64,000 nt of DNA from Butyrivibrio sp. M55 (GCF_900116865.1 NZ_FPCD01000011.1:37868-101867); one strand, 5' to 3'. Shown: positions 27,646-37,097, counted from the first letter of the stretch. Translations and numbers: made by a program. Notes: generated by a model not told the origin, from the sequence alone.

Positions 27646-27676
27646 ATGTTTGGTACATGCGTTGTAATATGATCTA

Positions 27677-27740
27677 GGGCTTTCAAAGTTATAATATACG
27701 GTTCGATTCTTGCGAGGCGCATATTATGACCTTGAAACCC
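27677..27740 (+). promoter_or_regulatory. Long 5' hairpin of the pnp transcript
   Basis: The arms 27681-27699 and 27719-27737 pair over 19 positions when G-U pairs are allowed. GGG at 27677-27679 extends the stem to CCC at 27738-27740, past a bulged C. An inner TTCG/CGAG helix closes the loop. A TGTAATAT extended -10 box ends at 27670, so the RNA would begin at about the base of this stem. In E. coli the pnp leader hairpin is cut by RNase III and used by PNPase for autocontrol; a similar role is inferred. Confidence 0.65.
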
Positions 27741-27781
27741 ACGTATCATATTATTATTTAATGTGAGTGAAGGAGATTAAA

Positions 27782-29866
27782 ATGGTTAAGACTTACACAA
27801 TGGATCTTGCCGGACGTACTCTTAAAGTAGAGATCGGCAAAGTAGGTAAACAAGCTAATGGATGCGCATTTATGCAGTATGGTGACACAACAGTTCTTTG
27901 TACAGCTACAGCATCTGCAAAGCCCAGAGAAGGAATCGATTTCTTCCCTCTGAGTGTTGAATACAGTGAGAAATTCTACGCAGTGGGCAAGTTCCCCGGC
28001 GGATATAACAAGAGAGAGGGTAAGCCTTCTGAGAATGCTATCCTTACAAGCCGTGTTATCGACCGTCCTATGCGTCCTCTTTTCCCTAAGGATTACAGAA
28101 ACGACGTTACGATCGAGACTATGGTAATGGCAGTTGACAATCAGTGCAGACCTGAGCTTGTAGCTATGCTCGGTGCATCTGTATCTGTATCAATTTCAGA
28201 TATTCCTTTCGACGGCCCTTGCGCTATGACACAGGTTGGTATGGTTGACGGTGAGCTTATCATCAACCCTACACAGGAGCAGTGGAACACAGGTGACCTT
28301 AAGCTTACTGTTGCATCAGTAGGACAGAAGGTTATCATGATCGAGGCCGGAGCAAACGAGATTCCTGAAGAGAAGATGAAGGAAGCCATCTACAAGGCTC
28401 ATGATGTAAACCTTCAGATTATCGAATTCTTCAAGGGAATCGTTGCAGAGATCGGTAAGCCTAAGCACGAGTATACAAGCTGTGCTGTTCCCGAAGAGCT
28501 CTTTGCCGCAATCAAAGAGGTTGTTCCTCCCGAGGAGATGGAAAAGGCTGTATTTACAGACGACAAGCAGACAAGAGAGAACAATATCGCAGAGATTACA
28601 GATAAGCTTACAGAGAAGTTTGCAGAGAACGAAGAGTGGCTTGCAATTCTCGGTGAGGCTATTTACCAGTATGAGAAGAAGACAGTTCGTAAGATGATCC
28701 TCAAGGATCACAAGAGACCTGACGGACGTGATATCAAGCAGATCAGACCTCTTGCAGCTGAGGTTGATATCATCCCCAGAGTACACGGAAGTGCTATGTT
28801 CACTCGTGGACAGACACAGATCTGTGACGTTACAACACTTGCACCTCTTTCAGAGGCACAGAAGGTTGAGGGACTTGATGAGTTCGCATCAGATAAGAGA
28901 TATGTACACCAGTACAACTTCCCTGCTTATTCAGTAGGTGAGACAAAGGTTTCAAGAGGACCCGGACGTAGAGAGATCGGACATGGTGCACTTGCAGAGA
29001 GAGCACTTCTTCCTGTTCTTCCAAGTCCTGAAGAGTTCCCTTATGCAATCCGTTGCGTATCAGAGACATTTGAGTCAAACGGATCTACATCAATGGCTTC
29101 AACTTGCGCATCATGTATGTCACTTATGGCTGCAGGTGTTCCCATCAAGAAGATGGTTGCAGGTATCAGCTGCGGTCTTGTAACAGGCGATACAGACGAT
29201 GATTTCATCGTGCTTACAGATATCCAGGGACTTGAAGACTTCTTCGGAGATATGGACTTCAAGGTAACAGGTACAAAAGACGGTATCACAGCTATCCAGA
29301 TGGATATCAAGATTCACGGTCTTACAAAGCCTATCGTTGAGACAGCTATCGAGCAGTGCCGCGAGGCAAGATTCTTCATCATGGATGAGTGCATGAGCAA
29401 GGCTATTGCTGAGCCTCGTAAGGAAGTATCAAAGTATGCTCCCAAGATCGTATCTGTTCAGATCGATCCCGAGAAGATCGGTGATGTTGTCGGACAGAGA
29501 GGAAAGACAATCAACGAGATTATTGCGCGCACAGGCGTTAAGATTGATATTACCGATGACGGTAAGGTTTCTGTATGCGGAGAAGATCAGGAGAAGCTTC
29601 AGCAGGCAATCGATATGGTAAATATCATTGTTACTGACTTCGAGAAAGGTCAGACCTTTACAGGAAAGGTAATCAGCATTAAAGAGTTTGGTGCATTCGT
29701 TGAGTTCGCTCCCGGAAAAGAGGGTATGGTTCATATCAGCAAGATTTCAAAGGAGAGAATCGACCGCGTAGAGGATGTTCTTACACTTGGTGATACAGTT
29801 AAGGTTGTATGCCTTGGCAAGGATAAGATGGGAAGAATCAGCTTCTCAATCAAAGACGCTCACTGA
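27782..29866 (+). CDS. pnp: Polyribonucleotide nucleotidyltransferase (PNPase)
   Basis: 694 residues. 3'-5' phosphorolytic exoribonuclease. Two RNase PH domains are present: the first has GDTTVLCTA and FFPLSVEYSEKFYAVGKFPG, the second has HGSAMFTRGQTQ and GLVTGDTDDDFIVLTDIQG. A KH domain (VGQRGKTINEIIARTGVKID) and an S1 domain (GKVISIKEFGAFVEFAPGKE) follow. Start at the ATG at 27782 after GAAGGAG. Directly downstream of rpsO as in many bacteria, but separated by a terminator and its own promoter. Confidence 0.97.
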   Translation: MVKTYTMDLAGRTLKVEIGKVGKQANGCAFMQYGDTTVLCTATASAKPREGIDFFPLSVEYSEKFYAVGKFPGGYNKREGKPSENAILTSRVIDRPMRPLFPKDYRNDVTIETMVMAVDNQCRPELVAMLGASVSVSISDIPFDGPCAMTQVGMVDGELIINPTQEQWNTGDLKLTVASVGQKVIMIEAGANEIPEEKMKEAIYKAHDVNLQIIEFFKGIVAEIGKPKHEYTSCAVPEELFAAIKEVVPPEEMEKAVFTDDKQTRENNIAEITDKLTEKFAENEEWLAILGEAIYQYEKKTVRKMILKDHKRPDGRDIKQIRPLAAEVDIIPRVHGSAMFTRGQTQICDVTTLAPLSEAQKVEGLDEFASDKRYVHQYNFPAYSVGETKVSRGPGRREIGHGALAERALLPVLPSPEEFPYAIRCVSETFESNGSTSMASTCASCMSLMAAGVPIKKMVAGISCGLVTGDTDDDFIVLTDIQGLEDFFGDMDFKVTGTKDGITAIQMDIKIHGLTKPIVETAIEQCREARFFIMDECMSKAIAEPRKEVSKYAPKIVSVQIDPEKIGDVVGQRGKTINEIIARTGVKIDITDDGKVSVCGEDQEKLQQAIDMVNIIVTDFEKGQTFTGKVISIKEFGAFVEFAPGKEGMVHISKISKERIDRVEDVLTLGDTVKVVCLGKDKMGRISFSIKDAH

Positions 29867-29907
29867 GCTTCTTGCAGAAAGTAACCATCAAAAATAAACA
29901 GATTTAT

Positions 29908-29939
29908 GAGGTCGGGATGTTAATTCATGCCGGCCTCAT
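29908..29939 (+). other. Hairpin in the pnp-prfC gap
   Basis: GAGGTCGG pairs with CCGGCCTC, with one G-U pair and a partial ATG/CAT extension. No T run follows, so it is not an ordinary terminator; it lies just before the prfC ribosome site. Confidence 0.4.
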
Positions 29940-29956
29940 GTTGAGTAGAGGAAAAG

Positions 29957-31561
29957 ATGAGCAATACAAAAGAAACAATCAATGAGATAAATAAGAGACG
30001 TACATTTGCGATTATTTCCCACCCTGACGCAGGTAAGACAACACTTACGGAGAAATTCCTTCTCTACGGTGGTGCGATCAATATGGCGGGAAGTGTTAAG
30101 GGAAAAGCAACTGCAAGACATGCCGTATCTGACTGGATGGAAATTGAGAAACAGCGTGGTATTTCGGTTACTTCTTCCGTACTTCAGTTTAACTATGAGG
30201 GATGTTGCATAAACATTCTTGATACACCGGGTCACCAGGATTTCTCTGAGGATACATACAGAACACTTATGGCTGCGGATTCTGCTGTCATGGTAATTGA
30301 TGCAAGTAAGGGTGTTGAGGCACAGACAAGAAAGCTTTTCAAAGTCTGCGCTATGAGCCATATTCCAATCTTTACTTTTATCAACAAGCTTGACCGTGAT
30401 GCAATGGATACATTCGATCTTCTCGATGATATCGAGAACAACCTTGGAATCGCAACTTGCCCTATGAACTGGCCAATCGGTTCAGGTAAGAACTTCAAGG
30501 GAATATATGACAGAAGAGAAGGACATATCGTTACTTTCTCAGATACCCAGAAGGGTACCAAAGAAGGTAAGGAGACAATTATAGATCTTACCGATAAGGC
30601 AGGAATAGAATCACTTGTCGGAAACGATGCATTTGAGAAACTTCAGGGTGAGATTGAGCTTTTGGATGGGGCAGGAGCTGAATATGACCTTGAGAGAGTC
30701 AGAAAGGGAGAACTTACCCCCGTATTCTTCGGATCTGCTCTTCAGAACTTCGGTGTTGAACTCTTTTTGCATCATTTCCTTAAGATGGCTACACCTCCTA
30801 TGGGACGTTCGTCTGCAGATGGCGAAATGATCGATCCGCTTGAAAGAGACTTTACTGCATTTGTATTTAAGATTCAGGCCAACATGAATAAAGCTCACAG
30901 AGACAGAGTGGCATTTATGAGAATCTGTTCGGGAAGATATGATGCAAATAAGGAAGTTAAGCATGTCCAGAGTGGAAAGGTTATGCGCCTTTCACAGCCT
31001 CAGCAGCTTATGGCTGACGAGAGAAAAATTCTTAGCGAGGCATATGCCGGAGATATCATGGGCGTATTCGATCCGGGTATATTTGCTATCGGAGATACTG
31101 TTTGCATGCCTAAGGATAATGTTGTTTATCAGGGTATCCCAACATTCGCTCCGGAACATTTTGCACGAGTTCGTCAGGTCGACACAATGAAACGTAAACA
31201 ATTTGTTAAAGGAATTTCACAAATTGCTCAAGAGGGTGCAATCCAGATATTTCAAGAGTTTAACACGGGTTTGGAAGAAATAATTGTTGGAGTTGTAGGA
31301 ATTCTTCAATTTGATGTCTTGAAATTTAGGTTACAAAGCGAGTACAATGTAGATATCATTCTAGAAAATCTTCCATACGAACATATCAGATGGGTGGACA
31401 ACGATAACATAGATATGGCCTCTATTATCGGCACTTCTGACATGAAAAAGATAAAAGATATGCATGACAGACCACTCCTTTTATTTGTTAACGAATGGAG
31501 CGTTGGAATGACAATGGAAAGAAATGAGGGATTAAAACTTTCAGAATTTAAGAGAAACTAA
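29957..31561 (+). CDS. prfC: Peptide chain release factor 3
   Basis: 534 residues. GTPase that ejects RF1/RF2 after termination. FAIISHPDAGKTTLTEKFLL is the P loop. GISVTSSVLQF, DTPGHQDFSEDTYRTL and TFINKLDRD are the other G motifs. The RF3 C-terminal domain is complete (MKRKQFVKGISQIAQEGAIQ, and SVGMTMERNEGLKLSEF at the end). From about 31199 to the stop the codon choice shifts: six of seven Gln codons are CAA, while every Gln codon I read before that point is CAG. The protein stays in frame and looks intact. Confidence 0.94.
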   Translation: MSNTKETINEINKRRTFAIISHPDAGKTTLTEKFLLYGGAINMAGSVKGKATARHAVSDWMEIEKQRGISVTSSVLQFNYEGCCINILDTPGHQDFSEDTYRTLMAADSAVMVIDASKGVEAQTRKLFKVCAMSHIPIFTFINKLDRDAMDTFDLLDDIENNLGIATCPMNWPIGSGKNFKGIYDRREGHIVTFSDTQKGTKEGKETIIDLTDKAGIESLVGNDAFEKLQGEIELLDGAGAEYDLERVRKGELTPVFFGSALQNFGVELFLHHFLKMATPPMGRSSADGEMIDPLERDFTAFVFKIQANMNKAHRDRVAFMRICSGRYDANKEVKHVQSGKVMRLSQPQQLMADERKILSEAYAGDIMGVFDPGIFAIGDTVCMPKDNVVYQGIPTFAPEHFARVRQVDTMKRKQFVKGISQIAQEGAIQIFQEFNTGLEEIIVGVVGILQFDVLKFRLQSEYNVDIILENLPYEHIRWVDNDNIDMASIIGTSDMKKIKDMHDRPLLLFVNEWSVGMTMERNEGLKLSEFKRN

Positions 31562-31592
31562 GTAGTACAAGCAACACAACGGGGGTAATTTA

Positions 31593-33470
31593 TTGAGGAT
31601 ACGCTTAAGAGGAAAGAGAAAAAATGAGGAAAATTATGATTTAATAGTTAAGAAAAACTTAATATGGACGAAAGAAATAAGTTGCAAATTATTAAGATAC
31701 GCAACAGTGTTCGGAATTGTAGCAGCAACATCAATGTCTTTATGCGGATGTAATTATGACGATATTGAAGAGTATTATGACATACTTGAGGATTTAGACT
31801 CCGATGAAGATATTGATATTTCAAAGATTCTTGATGATCACGATATATCTAAGGAGGATCTGCAAGATATAAGTGATATCCTGGATCAGCTCGACGATTC
31901 ATCAAAAGATAATTCTGACGAGGGGAAGAAAGATGATTCTGATGATGATAAGTTTTCCGATTTAGATCTTAATTTTGACTGCAACAAAGACAAAGATTGC
32001 AATAACAATGATTGCAATGACGGCAGTACCTGTGATAAAGACAGAGACTGCAACAAAGACAAAGATTGTAACAAAGATGAAGCCGGTGATCAGAGCACAG
32101 AATGTGACAAAGATAAAGAAAAAGATACCGGCGACGATCGGAAGAAAGATACCGATCAAAATAAGGATTGCGATCCGAACAGAGATTCTACAGAAAACAC
32201 TGACAGTGTACAAGACACTGATAATAATGACGAGGCCAATAAAGAAGACACTGACAGTGCAAACAAAGAGGATAGCTCAGATAAGCCTGACGATTCCAAG
32301 GGCAATGTCAGCGACCAGAATGGTGGCGAACCGCTTCCGGATGACGGAAGACCTAAAATGGATGCAGCTTATGAAGCTTCATACAGAGGCTTCGACGATG
32401 ATTATACAAGAAAGAATCGTGAGTCTGCAGGAATTACCGATGCAAGTATTGAAGAACTTAAGAAGCAGCAGGAAGGGTATTATGCATACAGCAGATTAAG
32501 TGATGCGGGAAAGACTCTTTATGTTGAACTTCTTCAGATTATCAACAAAGAGGCAAATGAAATATTTGTTTCTACAAGAGATCCAAATGCTATGCAGCTC
32601 GCTTTTGATTATCTCATGATGGATCATCCCGAGATATTCTGGGTGAACGGCTACCGTTATGTAAAGCATTTTACAAATAACGGAGGAATTGATAAGCTTG
32701 CTTTTACAGGAGTTTATACATATGATTTAAATGAAGTTGCAAGCAGACAGGCAAAGATGCAAGAATATATCGATACATGTCTTGCCGGTGCACCTTCAAC
32801 TGATGATGAATATTTCGTCGTAAAATATATTTATGACTATTTGATAGCTAATACTGAGTATGATCTCAGGGCTCCTGACAATCAGAATATTTGCTCTGTA
32901 TTCCTTAACGGAAAAACTGTTTGTAGTGGATATGCAAGAGCAACACAGTATTTGCTTAATAAACTTGGAATCAAATGCACATATGTTACAGGAATGGCTG
33001 ACAACGGATCTGAAAGCGCTGGACTTCATGCGTGGAACCTTGTAAGATGTAACGGTGATTATTATTATATGGATACGACTTGGGGCGATACAGGTGTAAC
33101 TACATTCGATGGAAAACCGAGAATTAATTACGATTATCTTAATGCTACAGAAGATGCAATGAGTGTTAATCATAAACTTTCTGACAGAATTGATTATCCT
33201 GAATGTACAAGCACAAAGGACAGCTACTATGTAAGAGAAAAGAGATATATGGAAAGTCCTAATCTTACGCAGGTAGAAGAAATCTTTGCTCAGGAATATG
33301 GATCCGGAAATGATAATGTTACACTAAAATGTGAATCGAAAGACACATATAATTCGCTGTATGAACAGCTTATAAAGGACGGAGCTGTATATGATTATCT
33401 TCAGGGTGATAAGAAGCTTTCATATACACTTTACGAAGATAGTAACACTATTGCCATCTGGCTTAATTAA
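31593..33470 (+). CDS. Transglutaminase-like domain lipoprotein with a Cys/Asp-rich segment
   Basis: 625 residues. A basic start and a hydrophobic stretch end in SLCGC, a plausible lipobox. An extremely acidic region follows. Residues 130-193 hold about eight cysteines embedded in Asp/Lys/Asn, with repeats of the kind DCNKDKDC. The C-terminal half is a transglutaminase-like (SLEI/CYK3) domain with an intact triad: Cys444 in TVCSGYA, His479 in LHAWN, Asp494 in YYYMDTTWGD. It is probably exported and surface-attached, acting on protein amide or peptide bonds; the substrate is unknown. TTG start with GGGGG seven bases upstream. It is 31 bases after prfC with no terminator seen, and is followed by a paralogue. 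Confidence 0.75.
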   Translation: MRIRLRGKRKNEENYDLIVKKNLIWTKEISCKLLRYATVFGIVAATSMSLCGCNYDDIEEYYDILEDLDSDEDIDISKILDDHDISKEDLQDISDILDQLDDSSKDNSDEGKKDDSDDDKFSDLDLNFDCNKDKDCNNNDCNDGSTCDKDRDCNKDKDCNKDEAGDQSTECDKDKEKDTGDDRKKDTDQNKDCDPNRDSTENTDSVQDTDNNDEANKEDTDSANKEDSSDKPDDSKGNVSDQNGGEPLPDDGRPKMDAAYEASYRGFDDDYTRKNRESAGITDASIEELKKQQEGYYAYSRLSDAGKTLYVELLQIINKEANEIFVSTRDPNAMQLAFDYLMMDHPEIFWVNGYRYVKHFTNNGGIDKLAFTGVYTYDLNEVASRQAKMQEYIDTCLAGAPSTDDEYFVVKYIYDYLIANTEYDLRAPDNQNICSVFLNGKTVCSGYARATQYLLNKLGIKCTYVTGMADNGSESAGLHAWNLVRCNGDYYYMDTTWGDTGVTTFDGKPRINYDYLNATEDAMSVNHKLSDRIDYPECTSTKDSYYVREKRYMESPNLTQVEEIFAQEYGSGNDNVTLKCESKDTYNSLYEQLIKDGAVYDYLQGDKKLSYTLYEDSNTIAIWLN

Positions 33471-33503
33471 AGCAGAATAATATGGCATAGATGAGGGGAC
33501 ATT

Positions 33504-34946
33504 TTGAAAAATATCTTGGTTAATAAGATAAAGTTTAAAGGTATACATGCAAGAATGGTTGTGGTTATTGCCACGGTTGCTATAGCATCTACATTTTTGT
33601 GTGGCTGTGAGTATTTTGACATTGATGAATTACTGAAAACATTTGATCTGTCGGATTACGATTATGACGATTCGACATTTCTAGAGTCAGATGAAACTGC
33701 TTCAGAGGATAAAGAGGCCGCCGACGAAGCAGCGGAAGAAGGTAGTGATTCTTTGGATTCAGGGATATCCAGTAAGATAAAAGACCCTGAAAACTTCGAT
33801 TTTTCATCATTCTACAAAAAGTTCTTTGATACGGACGCGGACGGTGATGTAAAAAAAGTTCGTGAAGCGGCGGGACTTACCGATGAAAATTTGAAAAAGG
33901 TCATGAAAGAGCAGGAAGGAAACTATGCTTATGACAAGCTTACCGAGGCGGGCAGAACTCTTTACGCTGAACTGTATCTGGTTCTTACAAAAGAGTCCGA
34001 AGAGGTATATGTTTCCACAACAAGTGAACAGGCAATAGATATAGTTTTTAATTATCTGATGATCGACCATCCCGAAATATTCTGGGTGGAAGGCTATTCT
34101 TTTAAAAAGTATACTGTTGGTGATGTCACTGAGAAAATGGCTTTTTCGGGTCAATATACCTATGACCTTAAAGAAGTTGCCCAAAGAAAGAAAAAGATTG
34201 ATAAATACGTGAATGAGTGCATTTCGGGTGCACCTTCATCCGGCGATGATTATTTTAAGATCAAGTATATTTATGAGTATATTATCGCGAGAACGGACTA
34301 TGTGTCCGGAGCGCCTGATAACCAGAATATTTGCTCTGTATTTATCGGAGGAGAGAGTGTATGTAGCGGATATGCCAAGGCTACGCAGTATTTGCTGAAT
34401 AAACTTGGTATTGAGTGCATAACTGTTTCGGGAACGGTAGATACAAGAACAACTTCAGATGCAAAACACTCGTGGAATCTGGTGAAATGTAATGGAAAGT
34501 ATTATTATATTGACACTACATGGGGTGATTCTTCGTATCAGACGGTAAGCAGCGATAGTGAAAATGCAACGAACCTTCCGAGAGTTAATTACGAATATCT
34601 TTGTGTTACAACAGAGAATATATTGAGTAATCATAAGTTTTCGGATGTTATTGCACTTCCTGAATGTAACAGCATGGCGGACAACTACTATGTGAGAGAA
34701 GGTGCTTATTTTAAGAATGACGATCTTGAACATGTCAGAGAACTGTTTGACAGACGCTACAGTGAAGGAAGCGAAAATGTTACGATAAAATGCGCAACGG
34801 AAGATGTATATAATTCGTTATTGGATAAATTGGTATCGAAAGGAGCTGTATTTGATTATCTCAGAGGCGGCTACGACAAAGATAACAAGAAAAATGTTCG
34901 TTATACGACATTTGAAGAAACCAAGACCATTATTTTCTGGTTGTGA
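33504..34946 (+). CDS. Transglutaminase-like domain lipoprotein, paralogue of the preceding gene
   Basis: 480 residues. The signal region ends in FLCGC, so it is a probable lipoprotein. A shorter acidic linker replaces the Cys-rich part. The transglutaminase-like domain has the triad Cys287 (SVCSGYA), His322 (KHSWNL) and Asp337 (YYYIDTTWGD), with the same spacing as in the upstream copy (35 and 15 residues). Shared stretches such as APDNQNICSVF and ATQYLLNKLGI show tandem duplication. Start is a TTG at 33504 after GAGGGG. The two genes form one unit closed by the terminator at 34959. Confidence 0.78.
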   Translation: MKNILVNKIKFKGIHARMVVVIATVAIASTFLCGCEYFDIDELLKTFDLSDYDYDDSTFLESDETASEDKEAADEAAEEGSDSLDSGISSKIKDPENFDFSSFYKKFFDTDADGDVKKVREAAGLTDENLKKVMKEQEGNYAYDKLTEAGRTLYAELYLVLTKESEEVYVSTTSEQAIDIVFNYLMIDHPEIFWVEGYSFKKYTVGDVTEKMAFSGQYTYDLKEVAQRKKKIDKYVNECISGAPSSGDDYFKIKYIYEYIIARTDYVSGAPDNQNICSVFIGGESVCSGYAKATQYLLNKLGIECITVSGTVDTRTTSDAKHSWNLVKCNGKYYYIDTTWGDSSYQTVSSDSENATNLPRVNYEYLCVTTENILSNHKFSDVIALPECNSMADNYYVREGAYFKNDDLEHVRELFDRRYSEGSENVTIKCATEDVYNSLLDKLVSKGAVFDYLRGGYDKDNKKNVRYTTFEETKTIIFWL

Positions 34947-34958
34947 CAGGTAAACTAT

Positions 34959-35005
34959 AACATTGTTGGTTTTAGCGGTAATATCGTTAATGCCAACAAT
35001 GTTTT
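34959..35005 (+). terminator. Terminator after the transglutaminase pair
   Basis: AACATTGTTGG pairs perfectly with CCAACAATGTT, an inner TTAGCG/CGTTAA helix extends the stem, and TTTTT follows. Confidence 0.9.
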
Positions 35006-35051
35006 TCTGTGCTTTAATATCGTAGGAAATTATTTATTTAACTGAGAAGTG

Positions 35052-35060
35052 TGGTATACT
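35052..35060 (+). promoter_or_regulatory. Extended -10 promoter of the asp23-nusB-xse operon
   Basis: TGGTATACT at 35052-35060, an extended -10 element; no good -35 box is visible. It lies 33 bases before the asp23 start. Confidence 0.55.
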
Positions 35061-35092
35061 ATGTAGAAAGACTTAATATGAGGTGAAGTAAT

Positions 35093-35446
35093 ATGGGAAA
35101 AGAACTTGCGGAAATCGGAGCAGTAAAGATTGCCGATGACGTTTTAGCCAGAATAGCAGCCCTTGCAGCTCTTGAAGTTGACGGTGTATCCGCCATGGCA
35201 GGTAATTATACAAGCGATGTACTTGAAAAGGTAAGTCGCAAGAATCTTGCGAAGGGAGCCAAGGTTGTAGTGGGACAGACTCAGGTGAAAGTTGATCTTT
35301 CTCTTATGATGTCTTACGGATACAATATTCCTGCTACATGTCAGCAGGCTCAGACTCGTGTTCAGACAGCTATTGAGAACATGACAGGTCTTGAAGTTAC
35401 TGACGTAAATGTTAGGATTGCCGGCATTACAATGCCAAAAGCATAA
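35093..35446 (+). CDS. Asp23/Gls24 family envelope stress protein
   Basis: 117 residues. The family core is clear: IGAVKIADDVLARIAALAAL, EVDGVSAMAG, VDLSLMMSYGYNIPATCQQ, and VTDVNVRIAGI at the end. Members are abundant small proteins near the membrane in Gram-positives, tied to envelope homeostasis. A Gls24 gene just before nusB is a common arrangement (YqhY in Bacillus, next to nusB). Confidence 0.88.
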   Translation: MGKELAEIGAVKIADDVLARIAALAALEVDGVSAMAGNYTSDVLEKVSRKNLAKGAKVVVGQTQVKVDLSLMMSYGYNIPATCQQAQTRVQTAIENMTGLEVTDVNVRIAGITMPKA

Positions 35447-35471
35447 AAAATATCAGAGTGAGAGAAGAATG

Positions 35472-35873
35472 ATGAACAGAAGCTTACTGAGAGAGCAGGT
35501 ATTTAAACTGCTCTTTCGTGTTGAATTTAACCCTATGGAAGAAATGCCTGAACAGGAGGAACTTTTTACCTCAACAAGTGACGACGATTTTTCCAAACAA
35601 GATGCTGATTATATCAGAGAAAAATATGAGAAGATAGCCGAGAAGCTCGATGATATCGACAAGGCTATCAATGAGAAGACAAAGGGCTGGGACACAGATC
35701 GTATGGCCAAGGTTGAACTTACAATAATAAGACTTGCCGTATATGAGATTAAGCACGATGATTCTGTTCCTACCGGAGTTGCTATCAATGAGGCAGTTGA
35801 ACTTGCAAAGAAATTTGGACAGGACGGTTCACCCGCCTTTGTGAATGGAGTGTTAGCGAAATTTGCGGAGTGA
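35472..35873 (+). CDS. nusB: Transcription antitermination factor NusB
   Basis: 133 residues. All-helical rRNA antitermination factor. NRSLLREQVFKLLFRVEF, DTDRMAKVELTIIRLAVYEI and PTGVAINEAVELAKKFGQDG are the diagnostic parts. Two adjacent ATGs (35469 and 35472) follow GAGAGAAG; the second has the better spacing. Its end overlaps xseA by 11 bases. Confidence 0.93.
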   Translation: MNRSLLREQVFKLLFRVEFNPMEEMPEQEELFTSTSDDDFSKQDADYIREKYEKIAEKLDDIDKAINEKTKGWDTDRMAKVELTIIRLAVYEIKHDDSVPTGVAINEAVELAKKFGQDGSPAFVNGVLAKFAE

Positions 35874-37083
35874 GTATACAGTCACACAAGTTAATGCCTA
35901 TATAAAGAACATGTTTACTCAGGATTTCCTTTTGAGATCGATCACAGTCAAAGGGGAGATCAGTAATTGCAGGTACCACTCTTCGGGCCACATCTATTTT
36001 ACGATGAAGGATTCGGGTGGTGCCATTTCTTGTGTAATGTTTCGCGGAGACAGAGACAGGGGCGGCCTTAAGTTTCAGATGAAGGAAGGGCAGCAGGTCA
36101 AAGTTTCCGGAACTGTTGATGTATATGAAAGAGATGGCAAATATCAGCTCTATGCCAGAAATATCGAACTTGACGGCGAAGGAGCTCTTTTTGAGAAATA
36201 TGAAGAGTTAAAGAAGAGATTGGCGGAATCCGGAATGTTTGCTGATGAGTACAAGCAGCCCATTCCGACATATATAAAAACTCTTGGCGTAGTTACTGCT
36301 TCTACGGGAGCGGCTGTGCGGGATATTATCAATGTTGCCACCCGCAGAAATCCACATATTCAGATTATTCTTTATCCTGCCATCGTACAGGGAGATCAGG
36401 CTGCCGAGAGCATAGTCAGAGGAATCGAGACTTTATCAGAAATGCAGACTGATGTTATCATTGTCGGACGTGGCGGAGGTTCTATCGAAGATTTATGGGC
36501 TTTTAATGAAGAAATTGTTGCGGAAGCAATATTTAATTGCCCTGTTCCAATCATTTCAGCAGTCGGACATGAAACTGATACAACAATAGCCGATTACGTG
36601 GCGGACAGAAGAGCACCTACACCTTCAGCGGCGGCTGAGATTGCGGTGTTTGAGTACAAAAGATTTGTGCAGGATCTCGAAGACTATTCTTATACGCTGC
36701 AAAAGAGCATGAACAGGGTGATCGGTACACTTAAGCTAAAAGAGGCAAAGTACGCCGACAGTTTAAGACACTTAAGTCCAATGGGCAGAATAAAGGAAAA
36801 GCTTCTCAAAATGGATAAATTGCAGGATGCGATCCAGACTCTCATGGACAGAAAGATCATGGAAGCACGTAACAGATTCATGGTTGATGCACAGAAATTA
36901 AAGGGTTTGTCGCCGCTTGAGAGGCTTATGGGAGGATATTCGTACACAGCGGATGAAACCGGCAAGAATGTCCGCAGCATAAAGCAGGTAAAAAAAGGCG
37001 ATAAATTATCAATATATGTAACCGACGGAGTTATAAAGGCGGAGGCTACAGAGACTACCGCTATAGACAGAAGTAACATATAA
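35863..37083 (+). CDS. xseA: Exodeoxyribonuclease VII large subunit
   Basis: 406 residues. N-terminal OB fold (YTVTQVNAYIKNMFTQDF, VKGEISNCRYHSSGHIYFTM), then the catalytic region GVVTASTGAAVRDI, GRGGGSIEDLWAFN and AVGHETDTTIADYVADRRAP. It degrades single-stranded DNA with XseB. The start is a TTG at 35863 within nusB; no ATG or GTG is in frame nearby, so coupling to nusB is likely. Confidence 0.93.
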   Translation: MRSEYTVTQVNAYIKNMFTQDFLLRSITVKGEISNCRYHSSGHIYFTMKDSGGAISCVMFRGDRDRGGLKFQMKEGQQVKVSGTVDVYERDGKYQLYARNIELDGEGALFEKYEELKKRLAESGMFADEYKQPIPTYIKTLGVVTASTGAAVRDIINVATRRNPHIQIILYPAIVQGDQAAESIVRGIETLSEMQTDVIIVGRGGGSIEDLWAFNEEIVAEAIFNCPVPIISAVGHETDTTIADYVADRRAPTPSAAAEIAVFEYKRFVQDLEDYSYTLQKSMNRVIGTLKLKEAKYADSLRHLSPMGRIKEKLLKMDKLQDAIQTLMDRKIMEARNRFMVDAQKLKGLSPLERLMGGYSYTADETGKNVRSIKQVKKGDKLSIYVTDGVIKAEATETTAIDRSNI

Positions 37084-37097
37084 CAGGGAGATGCTAT

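Noticed and set aside
31975..32499. 174-residue plus-strand frame rich in Thr, Ile and Lys
   Set aside because: It is an alternative frame of the Asp/Lys repeat region of the transglutaminase-like lipoprotein.
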